A stretch of DNA of 6,076 nt from Phycisphaerales bacterium (GCA_007135295.1 SLJD01000327.1:1-6076); one strand, 5' to 3'; shown: positions 1 to 5,951, numbered from the stretch's first letter. Numbers and translations: made by a program. The notes: generated by a model from the sequence alone, not told the origin.

Positions 1-14
1 AGCGTCGCGTCTGA
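1..14 (+). CDS. rpsK: C-terminal tip of 30S ribosomal protein S11 (partial)
   Basis: Only the end of this gene is in the window. In frame 3 the bases read two letters of a codon ending in AG, then CGT CGC GTC TGA. That gives Arg-Arg-Val-stop, preceded by a residue that could be Lys (AAG). S11 proteins usually end in a basic tail such as KKRRV or KRRRV. Bacterial alpha operons commonly run rpsM-rpsK-(rpsD)-rpoA-rplQ, so S11 just before rpoA fits, with rpsD apparently elsewhere. The assignment rests on three residues plus gene order, so it is plausible but not secure. The sequence upstream of the window would settle it at once. Confidence 0.55.
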
Positions 15-57
15 CGGCGTCCGCCAAGCCGATTGAATCAGGGAGGGGCAGGGGGCA

Positions 58-156
58 ATGAATCGTCTGCTGGCGGGACAGCAGGCGTCGTCGGTCGATC
101 AGCAGGGCCGTCGGCAGCCGATACCCCGCGAGCATCCACGAAGTGGAATCTGCTGA
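58..156 (+). CDS. Possible 32-residue small ORF between rpsK and rpoA
   Basis: An ATG at 58 opens 32 codons ending at TGA 154-156, which is 16 bases before the rpoA start. It is preceded by a very purine-rich stretch (GGGAGGGGC at 41-49 and GGGGG at 51-55) that could act as a Shine-Dalgarno sequence. The product begins MNRLLAGQQASSVDQQ and is rich in Gln and Arg. I recognise no family, membrane segment or zinc motif, and it is not ribosomal protein L36. The same bases contain a 9-bp hairpin and an imperfect direct repeat, so the stretch may be an untranslated spacer with structure instead. The ORF is short enough to arise by chance at this GC content. Confidence 0.2.
   Translation: MNRLLAGQQASSVDQQGRRQPIPREHPRSGIC
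64..87 (+). other. Hairpin in the rpsK-rpoA spacer
   Basis: CGTCTGCTG (64-72) can pair with CAGCAGGCG (79-87) around the six-base loop GCGGGA: nine pairs, one of them a U-G wobble. No U-run follows, so it is not a Rho-independent terminator. CAGCAGGCGTCGTCGG at 79-94 is echoed by CAGCAGGGCCGTCGG at 100-114, giving a second partly similar segment. In the transcript, the hairpin lies about 85 bases before the rpoA start. It could be a processing site, a protein-binding structure or nothing. Confidence 0.4.
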
Positions 157-172
157 AGTTGGAGTTACTGTC

Positions 173-1183
173 ATGCACGTACGATGGCGCGGGCTCGAAT
201 TGCCAGCCCGGGTTGAAATTGATGAAAAGTCGCAGTCGAGCACGTTCAGCCGGTTCATCGTGGAACCGTTCGAGCGGGGCTTCGGCACGACCGTGGGCAA
301 CAGTCTGCGGCGGATTCTGCTGTCGACCATTGAGGGCGCGGCGGTCACGAAAGTGAAGATCGAGGGCGTTCAGCATGAGTTCTCGACCGTGCCGGGCGTG
401 CTCGAGGATGTGACCGACATCATCCTGAACATCAAGGGATTGATCGTTTCATTGGAAGGCGACGAGCCGAAGACGATGCGTCTGGCCGCGACCGGGCCGG
501 GTGAAGTGACGGCCGAACTGATCGAAGCCGACACGGCTGTAACGGTCCACAACCCGGAGACCGTGATCTGCACGCTGAGTGAGGAAGTCGACTTCGAGGC
601 GGAGTTCACCGTGTCGAAGGGCCGGGGATACCAGCCGGCAGCGGAGCAGTACGAACAGCAGGATGAGCAGGTCATTGGGGAGATTCCGATCGACGCCGTG
701 TTCAGCCCGGTGCAGCGCGTGCGGTACCGCGTTGAATCGACTCGAATCGGTCAGAAGACGAACTACGACAAGCTGATCATGGACGTGTGGACGGACGGCA
801 CGGTCGCGCCGGACATGGCCCTGGTGGAAGGGGCGAAGATCCTGCGCAAGCACCTGAACCCGTTCGTGCAGCAGTTCGAGATCGGCGAAGAGCGAGTCTC
901 GGAAGAGGCGAGCGAGGCGGCAGGCGTCGACGGTGAGCTGCACCGCAAGCTCACCATGCCGCTGTCCGAACTCGATTTGTCGGTCCGGGCGAGCAACTGC
1001 CTCGAATCGGCCGATATCAAGACCGTCGCGGACCTCGTGCAGCGCGAGGAGCCGGAGTTGCTGACGGTTCGGAGTTTCGGAAAGACGTCGCTGCGTGAGG
1101 TGAAGCGCAAGCTCGAAGAGCACGGGCTGAGTCTCGGCATGGCGTTGCCCGAAGGGTTCAAGCGCACGGAATCAGAATCGTAA
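173..1183 (+). CDS. rpoA: DNA-directed RNA polymerase subunit alpha
   Basis: This encodes the alpha subunit of RNA polymerase, which dimerises to start core assembly and contacts promoters and activators. The start is ATG 173 (336 residues), with GGAG at 161-164 eight bases upstream. An in-frame GTG at 143 has no comparable site. The N-terminal domain (about residues 1-230) holds the strongly conserved stretch around PFERGFGTTVGNSLRRILLS (residues 32-51) followed by GVLEDVTDIILNIKGL. A linker of about 30 residues rich in Glu and Ala leads to the C-terminal domain (about 258-325). There LSVRASNCLE and SFGKTSLREVK match the DNA-contacting helices of E. coli alpha. R272, N275, G303, S306 and E309 correspond to E. 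coli R265, N268, G296, S299 and E302, while E. coli K271 and K298 are replaced by Glu and Thr. It lies between rpsK and rplQ and is probably co-transcribed with them. Confidence 0.98.
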   Translation: MHVRWRGLELPARVEIDEKSQSSTFSRFIVEPFERGFGTTVGNSLRRILLSTIEGAAVTKVKIEGVQHEFSTVPGVLEDVTDIILNIKGLIVSLEGDEPKTMRLAATGPGEVTAELIEADTAVTVHNPETVICTLSEEVDFEAEFTVSKGRGYQPAAEQYEQQDEQVIGEIPIDAVFSPVQRVRYRVESTRIGQKTNYDKLIMDVWTDGTVAPDMALVEGAKILRKHLNPFVQQFEIGEERVSEEASEAAGVDGELHRKLTMPLSELDLSVRASNCLESADIKTVADLVQREEPELLTVRSFGKTSLREVKRKLEEHGLSLGMALPEGFKRTESES

Positions 1184-1194
1184 AGCAGTAAGAC

Positions 1195-1209
1195 CGCCCG
1201 TGACGGGCG
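1195..1209 (+). other. Short GC hairpin between rpoA and rplQ
   Basis: CGCCCG (1195-1200) and CGGGCG (1204-1209) form a perfect six-pair stem with loop TGA. It lies in the 44-base spacer, seven bases before the rplQ ribosome binding site. No T-run follows, so it is not a terminator. It may stabilise or delimit processed mRNA between the two genes; that role is inferred. Confidence 0.4.
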
Positions 1210-1227
1210 TTCGCCGAGGAGATCGTC

Positions 1228-1986
1228 ATGCGTCATCGCATCGCCGGCAAACAACTCAATCGCGACAGCGAGCATCGCACCGCGATGTTGCGCAATCTGG
1301 CGGCAGGCCTGTTCGAGCACGGTGAGATTGAAACCACCATGCCGAAAGCCAAGGCCGTTCAGCCGTTCGTCGAGAAGATCATCACCATCGCCCGGAAGGG
1401 CACGTTCCGCGCGCGTCGCCAGATCGAGGCGCGACTGAACGATCGGAAGATTCATTCGTGGGTCGCCGATCCGAACGTCCCCGATGAGCGGAAGACGAAC
1501 CAGTACTTCGACCTGCCGTTGCCGGAGGACATCGAGTTCAACCGGTACGGCGAGGTCCGCAAGGCCCCGCGGCTCGTCCAGCACATCATGTCGGTCATCG
1601 GACCGATGTACCAGGATCGCGACGGCGGGTACACGCGGATTGTGAAGCTCGGCAAGCGCCGGCTCGGCGATGGGACGGATCTTGTCCTGCTGCAGCTTGT
1701 CGGTCAGGAAGACGGGCCGGAGATCGGAGGCGGATCTTCGCGCCGGCGGGATCAGGCGAACAACCGCGCCGCCTTTGCCGCCCGACTGCGCAAGGGCGCC
1801 GCCGGGGAAACGGAAGAAACCGAATCATCGGTGGCTGTCGCTGAGCCGGATGCCGGCGCTGAAGCGGAAGAACAACTGCCCGAGCAGTCGGACGCCACCG
1901 CCCAGCCGGAGGCCGACACCGAGCCCCAGGCCGAAGGCCAGGCGGACGCCGAGCAGTCCCCGGACGACGAAGAGCGCAAGGACTGA
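1228..1986 (+). CDS. rplQ: 50S ribosomal protein L17, with insertion and acidic C-terminal extension
   Basis: L17 is a structural protein of the large ribosomal subunit. The start ATG 1228 has GAGGAG at 1216-1221, six bases upstream. The N-terminus MRHRIAGKQLNRDSEHRTAM and TTMPKAKAVQPFVEKIITIAR (residues 36-56) are typical of L17. The second half of the core is recognisable as IGPMYQDRDGGYTRIVKLG (124-142). At 252 residues it is about twice the usual 120-130. Part of the excess is an insertion of roughly 35 residues near 80-115 (PNVPDERKTNQYFDLPLPE and following), between the two core halves. The rest is a tail from about 165 to the end: first basic (SRRRDQANNR), then low-complexity Ala/Glu/Gln/Pro and strongly acidic. 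The tail is probably disordered. The gene is the last of its operon and is followed by a terminator at 2035-2065. Confidence 0.96.
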   Translation: MRHRIAGKQLNRDSEHRTAMLRNLAAGLFEHGEIETTMPKAKAVQPFVEKIITIARKGTFRARRQIEARLNDRKIHSWVADPNVPDERKTNQYFDLPLPEDIEFNRYGEVRKAPRLVQHIMSVIGPMYQDRDGGYTRIVKLGKRRLGDGTDLVLLQLVGQEDGPEIGGGSSRRRDQANNRAAFAARLRKGAAGETEETESSVAVAEPDAGAEAEEQLPEQSDATAQPEADTEPQAEGQADAEQSPDDEERKD

Positions 1987-2034
1987 GCGGACGCCGCCGG
2001 CGCGGTTGGCGGATCGGACGGTTCAGCAAGTGAC

Positions 2035-2065
2035 ACCGCCTCGCCGTTTTCGGCGCGGCGGTTTT
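2035..2065 (+). terminator. Intrinsic terminator after rplQ
   Basis: CCGCC (2036-2040) and CGCCG (2042-2046) pair with CGGCG (2051-2055) and GGCGG (2057-2061). The loop is TTTT (2047-2050) and there is one T/C mismatch in the middle of the stem. TTTT follows at 2062-2065, and A2035 can add one more pair with T2062. It lies 50 bases after the rplQ stop and closes the ribosomal operon. The T-run is short, so some read-through is possible. Confidence 0.75.
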
Positions 2066-2244
2066 CCATACCGGGCCGCTCTGGCCGCCTGCGTCTGGAC
2101 CGCAATGATGGGTGCCTTGCATGGGCATGGCGACGATGCCAGCCGCCGCGGGTTATGGTGCTGCAATCCGTGCAGTGGCCGGGTGGGAACGTAAGAATGG
2201 GCGGCAGGCAGGTCGAACAGAGCGAGTGAGCAGGCGGATTCCTC

Positions 2245-3909
2245 GTGGCAGAGATCGGGCTCATCGAATCGATCGGCGTGATGATCGTGTCAGCAGCGGT
2301 GGTGGTGCTGCTGACTCGGCGACTGAACGTTCCGACGATCGTCCTGTACATCCTGACCGGGTTGGTGCTCGGGCCGGTGCTCGGTGTGCTGGCGGTGGAC
2401 ACGGGGACCGCTGATGAGGAGATGACCGACGGCGCGCTCGGGGTGGTCTCGGAGATAGGGATCGCGTTGCTGCTGTTTCTGGTCGGGCTGGAACTCAGTT
2501 ACGAGAAAATCAAGGACGTCGGCAAGGTGACGGTCCTCGCGGGTTTGGCGCAGGTGGTGCTGACCGGCGTGTTCGGCTTCGTGCTGTGCCTGCTGCTCGG
2601 TTTTTCGCTGATCGAGTCAATGTTCATTGCCACGGCGCTGACGAACAGCAGCACCGTGCTCGTGGTCAAACTGCTTGAGAAAAAGAAGCAGACCAATTCG
2701 GTGTTCGGCCACATCGCCATCGGGATGAATCTTGCGAAGGACCTGGCCCTGGTCGCGGTGCTGACGATCGTCGTAGCCGTTGGCGCACCGGAAGAATTCG
2801 ACCCGGCGACGGAGATCGGGCGGTTGCTCGGCATGATGGCGGGCATCGTGGTGGCGGGAATCGTGGTGATCGCGGCGGCGCGTTTTGCGCTTCCCGCGGT
2901 GATGGACTGGGCGAGTCGGTCTCACGAAACGCTGCTGATCTGGGCGCTGTTCTGGTGTTTCACGCTGGTCGTGTTCGCGGAGTGGATCGGCCTGTCGTCA
3001 GCGATCGGGGCGTTCGTCGCCGGGGTGAGTCTCGCGCAGATCCGAACGAGTTCAGTGCTTCAGCAGCAGTTGCACCCGCTGATGAACTTCTTCCTCGCGG
3101 TGTTCTTCATCGCGGTCGGGGCGCAAATGCAGGTTGAAGCGGCGGCGGGGTACTGGCGGGCATCGTTGGCCATCACGGCGTTCGTCATTATCGTGAATCC
3201 GATTATCTGCATGTGGCTGGTAACACGGTTCGGGTACGGCGAGCGGACGTCATTCCTTGCAAGCGTTCCGATGGCGCAGATCAGCGAATTGTCATTCGTG
3301 TTCGCGGCCGTGGGTCTCAGCGTGGGAATGATCGGCGATGCGGTGGCATCGATGATCACCGTTGTGGGGCTGGTCTCGATCATCATTTCCTCGTACCTGA
3401 TTCTGTACAGTGAGCGGCTGTACGCAATGGCAAAGCGGTGGGGGGCGCTGCGGCCCTTCCGCGCGGAAAAATTGCCGGACCCCCTTCCGCGGGCGGATGA
3501 ACTCTCTGACCATGTCATTTTGCTGGGAATGAACGCGCTGGGTCGGGATCTTGCGCGGGTGCTGCACGAGCGCGGCGAGACGGTGCTGGCGATCGACAAT
3601 GACGTGCGGAAACTGGAAGGGCTTCCCTGCCGAACGATGGTGGGCAACGTCGAGTTTCCATCGCTACTGGAAGAAGCAGGACTGGCACGGGCGAAACTGG
3701 GCATCTCGGCGTTGCAGATCGAAGAGACGAACAACCTGTTCGCGTTTCAGTGCAAGCGCCACGGCGTGCCGGTCGCGATTCACGCGTTCGACCGATCAGT
3801 GTTTGATGAACTGCGGCGGATCGGCGTTGACTACATGATCGACTCGAAGTCGCAGGGGGGAACCGAAGTCGCGACGCGCCTGTACGAACGGGGGGTGGTC
3901 GGGCCGTGA
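2245..3909 (+). CDS. CPA2-type cation/proton antiporter with C-terminal TrkA-N (KTN) domain
   Basis: This is a membrane antiporter of the monovalent cation:proton antiporter-2 (KefB/KefC-like) type, 554 residues; the ion (K+ or Na+) cannot be read from sequence. Residues about 8-390 form many hydrophobic spans. Family marks are NVPTIVLYILTGLVLGP (28-44), GLEL (81-84), NSSTVLVVKLL (134-144), GAFVAGVSLA (255-264) and FFLAVFFIAVGAQM (282-295). The usual ion-site QD reads K165-D166 here (MNLAKDLALV). A cytosolic Rossmann domain follows (about 422-545): GMNALG (428-433) replaces the usual GxGxxG, and D451 ends the second strand. GTG 2245 was chosen because it gives a complete first membrane span and has AGG-CGGA at 2232-2238. 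The site is weak, and ATG 2281 is an alternative. I see no clear promoter in 2066-2244. The gene overlaps the next antiporter gene. Confidence 0.9.
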   Translation: MAEIGLIESIGVMIVSAAVVVLLTRRLNVPTIVLYILTGLVLGPVLGVLAVDTGTADEEMTDGALGVVSEIGIALLLFLVGLELSYEKIKDVGKVTVLAGLAQVVLTGVFGFVLCLLLGFSLIESMFIATALTNSSTVLVVKLLEKKKQTNSVFGHIAIGMNLAKDLALVAVLTIVVAVGAPEEFDPATEIGRLLGMMAGIVVAGIVVIAAARFALPAVMDWASRSHETLLIWALFWCFTLVVFAEWIGLSSAIGAFVAGVSLAQIRTSSVLQQQLHPLMNFFLAVFFIAVGAQMQVEAAAGYWRASLAITAFVIIVNPIICMWLVTRFGYGERTSFLASVPMAQISELSFVFAAVGLSVGMIGDAVASMITVVGLVSIIISSYLILYSERLYAMAKRWGALRPFRAEKLPDPLPRADELSDHVILLGMNALGRDLARVLHERGETVLAIDNDVRKLEGLPCRTMVGNVEFPSLLEEAGLARAKLGISALQIEETNNLFAFQCKRHGVPVAIHAFDRSVFDELRRIGVDYMIDSKSQGGTEVATRLYERGVVGP

Positions 3910-5561
3910 TGACCCTGCTCGCCATTCTGACGGCGGCGGCGGTGGGGCTGGGCGTGTCGCTGGCGCTGCGGCTGCCGGCTGTGCCGCTGCTCATTCTGGC
4001 TGGGGTGGGATTGCGGCTTGCCGATGAAGTGATGCTTGGCCTGGGGGTGGATTTCGGCGCCGTGGCCGATGCGGACATGGTTGAGGAAGCGCTCGTCCTC
4101 GGGCTGACGTTCCTCGTGTTCGCGGCGGGGATGGAGCTGAACCCGCTGCGCGTCGGGCGACAGCGCAAGCCGGCGGCCTACATCGGTCTGGTCCAGTTCA
4201 CCACGATGCTGCTGGTCGGAATGGCGGCGGCGGTGGCGATGGGCATGACGACGATGGCGGCGCTGCACCTCGGGCTGGCGGTGTCGGCGAGCTCGACCAT
4301 CGTCGTGGTTCGGATTCTGCGCAACCGGCGTCAGTTCTTCGAGCCGTTCGGCCGACTCGTGCTCGGCGTGCTGCTGCTTCAGGACCTGCTGATCATCCTG
4401 TTCATCGCGGGGCTGAGCGGCGTGGAAGATGGGCTGTCCGGGATTGTGCTGAGCACGATGGCGACGCTCGGCCTCGTGCTGCTGACGTGGGTCGTTGTCA
4501 AGTGGATCGCGCCGTGGCTGATCATTACGCAGGAACTTGACCAGGAAAGCCTGCTGCTGGCGGCGCTGGCGATCCTGTTCACGTTCACGGGCCTGGCGTA
4601 CTGGATGGGGATGGACCTGGTGATCGGCTCATTCTTCGCGGGGGTGGCGCTGTCGAGTTTTCCGGTCAACGGCGTGGTGCGCGGGCAGTTGATCTCGCTG
4701 GGGCATTTCTTCCTGGCGGTGTTCTTCGTCTCGCTCGGGGCGATTCTCGTCCTTCCGACGCTCGAAGAGCTCGCGATCGTGCTCGTGATGGCCGGGCTGA
4801 TCCTTGTCGTGACGCCGGTGATCGTTGTTCTGGTGGCGGAGCGTTTCGGCATTTCCGCCCGGGCGTCGATCGAAAGCGGCCTGCTTCTCGCGCAGAGCAG
4901 CGAATTCTCAATCATCGTTGCGTTGCTCGGCGTGGGGGCGGGACACCTTGAAGCGGAGATGCTCTCAGCGATCGCGTTGTTTACGGTGCTGACGATGATC
5001 ATGGCGTCGTTCATCGCCACGGACACGGTGACATGGCGATTGCTCCGATGGCATCCGTCGCGGCGCCGGGGGTACGAGGATCGAACGCGCCGCAATCACC
5101 TCATCATGCTCGGGTGCGGGGCGAACAGTCGCGTGTTGCTTGATCTGTTGCTTCTGCACGGCCTGCCGGTGCTCGTGGTTGATGAAGATCCGGGGGTTGT
5201 CGAGCAGTTGCGAAAGCGGGGTGTAGACGCTGTGCGCGGCGATGCAGCGGATCCGCGGGTCCTCGAAGCGGTCAACGCGAACGAAGCGGAGGTGATCATC
5301 TCGACAATCCGCCGGGCAGAAGACAACGAACGGCTGCTGTCGATCGTGAGAGGCGTGACGGTACTCGTTCGGGTGTTCAGTGATGATGAGGCCAAGCAGA
5401 TCGAACGGCTCGGCGGTGTGGCGGTGCGCGAGGCCGATGCTGCAGCGCGGGACTTTCTGCGGTGGTTCGATGAGCAGATTGGTGCCGGCCTGAAGGAGGC
5501 GGACCGAGTTCCAAGGCCTGTCGAAGGGCAGGGCGGCCCCGAGCGGCCGGAGCAGGCGTAA
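3909..5561 (+). CDS. Second CPA2-type cation/proton antiporter with C-terminal TrkA-N (KTN) domain
   Basis: This is a paralogue-like antiporter of the same overall design, 550 residues. The start ATG 3909 shares its A with the TGA of the preceding gene (TGATG), a sign of translational coupling. GTG 3906 directly before it is a less likely start. The membrane part (about 1-385) contains GMEL (74-77), SASSTIVVVRILRNRRQFF (126-144), the canonical ion-site pair Q158-D159 in VLLLQDLLIILF, GSFFAGVALS, HFFLAVFFVSLGAIL and LLLAQSSEFSIIVALLGVGAG. The glycine/proline motif of the early helices is degenerate (ILAGVGLRLAD). The Rossmann domain (about 395-520) begins HLIMLGCGANS, with D425 after the second strand (VLVVDEDP), as in NAD-binding KTN domains. 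A short Pro/Gly/Glu-rich tail ends the protein. The two proteins differ throughout, so this is an old pair rather than a recent duplication. Confidence 0.9.
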   Translation: MTLLAILTAAAVGLGVSLALRLPAVPLLILAGVGLRLADEVMLGLGVDFGAVADADMVEEALVLGLTFLVFAAGMELNPLRVGRQRKPAAYIGLVQFTTMLLVGMAAAVAMGMTTMAALHLGLAVSASSTIVVVRILRNRRQFFEPFGRLVLGVLLLQDLLIILFIAGLSGVEDGLSGIVLSTMATLGLVLLTWVVVKWIAPWLIITQELDQESLLLAALAILFTFTGLAYWMGMDLVIGSFFAGVALSSFPVNGVVRGQLISLGHFFLAVFFVSLGAILVLPTLEELAIVLVMAGLILVVTPVIVVLVAERFGISARASIESGLLLAQSSEFSIIVALLGVGAGHLEAEMLSAIALFTVLTMIMASFIATDTVTWRLLRWHPSRRRGYEDRTRRNHLIMLGCGANSRVLLDLLLLHGLPVLVVDEDPGVVEQLRKRGVDAVRGDAADPRVLEAVNANEAEVIISTIRRAEDNERLLSIVRGVTVLVRVFSDDEAKQIERLGGVAVREADAAARDFLRWFDEQIGAGLKEADRVPRPVEGQGGPERPEQA

Positions 5562-5624
5562 GCGGATCGGCGTCCGAAAGGGACAGCAGGCAGGCGGGCG
5601 GGTGAAAATGCGAGAAAAATGGGC

Positions 5625-5636
5625 TCAAGGCCTTGA
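5625..5636. promoter_or_regulatory. 12-base palindrome overlapping the -35 element
   Basis: TCAAGGCCTTGA is a perfect inverted repeat, and its last four bases are the first four of the putative -35 hexamer TTGACG (5633-5638). Perfect palindromes of this size at a -35 element can be operators for a dimeric repressor. One copy of 12 bases is only suggestive. Confidence 0.3.
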
Positions 5637-5660
5637 CGCGGCCGAGCCGATCTGTATCCT
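5633..5660 (+). promoter_or_regulatory. Sigma70-like promoter upstream of the lysine-rich leader ORF
   Basis: TTGACG (5633-5638) and TATCCT (5655-5660) are separated by 16 bases, close to the sigma70 consensus TTGACA/TATAAT. Transcription would start near 5667-5669, about 20 bases before the GTG start codon at 5688 and just before the GGAGA ribosome binding site (5676-5680). It begins 72 bases after the end of the second antiporter gene. I see no better promoter between here and the lysW start, so this one probably serves both the short ORF and lysW. Confidence 0.65.
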
Positions 5661-5687
5661 GTTGTGTTCATCGTTGGAGACCACCCC

Positions 5688-5828
5688 GTGCATCACGCGA
5701 CCGCGACCAATCGAATCGATGCTGAAGCCGCCCGCAGCGGGCAGGACGGCGCGATCGTCGCGAAGATGCTGAAAAAAGGCAAAGCGAAAAAAGCTCGCCT
5801 CCGTGTCTCCGACGACGGGCTGCTGTAA
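5688..5828 (+). CDS. Lysine-rich 46-residue ORF, probable attenuator leader peptide
   Basis: GTG 5688 starts 46 codons ending at TAA 5826, with GGAGA (5676-5680) seven bases upstream. The N-terminal half (MHHATATNRIDAEAARSGQD) looks unremarkable. Residues 25-40 read AKMLKKGKAKKARLRV, with lysines at 26, 29, 30, 32, 34 and 35, and the peptide ends SDDGLL. Five of the six Lys codons are AAA, whereas rpoA in this window uses AAG for 15 of 16. A promoter lies just upstream, and a terminator and a LysW-type gene follow. I infer a regulatory leader peptide whose translation senses charged tRNA-Lys, so that ribosomes stall at codons 26-35 when lysine is short. It could instead be a small basic protein with its own function. 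The sequence matches no family I recognise, and it has no signal peptide or membrane span. Confidence 0.65.
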   Translation: MHHATATNRIDAEAARSGQDGAIVAKMLKKGKAKKARLRVSDDGLL

Positions 5829-5876
5829 CCGCAGCCGCCACTTCCTGAAAAGCAGTTGACTTTTTCAGGCCCGTCG
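5813..5876 (+). promoter_or_regulatory. Predicted antiterminator pairing of the attenuator
   Basis: CGACGGGCT (5813-5821, leader codons 42-45) can form nine consecutive pairs with GGCCCGTCG (5868-5876, the 5' arm of the terminator), eight Watson-Crick and one U-G. This would prevent the terminator. A ribosome finishing at the stop codon 5826-5828 would cover 5813-5821 and block the pairing. A ribosome stalled on Lys codons 26-35 (5763-5792) would leave it free. The pairing is read directly from sequence; the regulatory logic is inferred from known amino-acid attenuators. Confidence 0.55.
5844..5869 (+). other. Hairpin between leader stop codon and terminator
   Basis: CCTGAAAA (5844-5851) pairs perfectly with TTTTCAGG (5862-5869) around the ten-base loop GCAGTTGACT. 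Its last three bases (AGG 5867-5869) are also the first three of the terminator stem, so the full forms of the two stems compete. A shortened version (5846-5851 with 5862-5867) can coexist with the predicted antiterminator and could stack on it. The hairpin probably belongs to the attenuator fold. Confidence 0.5.
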
Positions 5877-5909
5877 GAGACCCCGGCGGGCCTGTTTGCT
5901 TTTGTCTTT
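5867..5909 (+). terminator. Intrinsic terminator between the leader ORF and lysW
   Basis: AGGCCCGTCGG (5867-5877) pairs with CCGGCGGGCCT (5883-5893) over 11 positions with one U-G wobble; the loop is AGACC (5878-5882). A T-rich but interrupted stretch, GTTTGCTTTTGTCTTT, follows at 5894-5909. It lies 38 bases after the leader stop codon and 42 bases before the lysW start, inside what should be one transcription unit. That position is what suggests conditional termination. Confidence 0.75.
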
Positions 5910-5951
5910 CGAACGATTTTCTCAAACACGTTGAACACAGGAGTCTGACCC

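Noticed and set aside
33..63. TTGAAT at 33-38 as a promoter for rpoA
   Set aside because: No plausible -10 follows at the right distance, and rpoA is expected to be read from the upstream ribosomal operon promoter.
143..172. In-frame GTG at 143 as an earlier rpoA start
   Set aside because: ATG 173 has GGAG at an ideal distance and gives the usual alpha N-terminus. The extra ten residues have no match to the family, and GTG 143 has no good ribosome binding site.
449..1123. Long reverse-strand open frame opposite rpoA
   Set aside because: It lies wholly inside rpoA, has a composition typical of an antisense frame in GC-rich DNA, and shows no recognisable domain.
2124..2140. GGCAT/ATGCC hairpin before the first antiporter gene
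   Set aside because: The stem has only five pairs with a seven-base loop and no neighbouring signal; such stems are common by chance.
1670..2194. Forward open frame of 174 codons overlapping the end of rplQ
   Set aside because: It is out of frame with rplQ, Arg/Pro-rich as expected of a shifted GC-rich frame, and runs straight through the terminator.
1752..2402. Reverse-strand open frame across the rplQ tail, the intergenic region and the start of the antiporter gene
   Set aside because: It spans two clear genes and a terminator. Its Ser/Ala/Pro-rich product comes from the antisense of low-complexity codons.
5730..5742. GCCCG/CGGGC hairpin in the first half of the leader ORF
   Set aside because: The stem is five pairs with a three-base loop, is far from the Lys codons, and has no clear role in the switch.
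5856..5861. TTGACT as the -35 of a separate lysW promoter
   Set aside because: No acceptable -10 hexamer lies 15-19 bases downstream; that interval is the GC-rich terminator stem. The bases are the loop of a hairpin.
5667..5951. Lysine riboswitch (L-box) or T-box in the lysW leader
   Set aside because: Most of the leader is a well-formed ORF. I see neither the multi-helix lysine aptamer nor a T-box motif, and the leader-peptide model explains the parts better.
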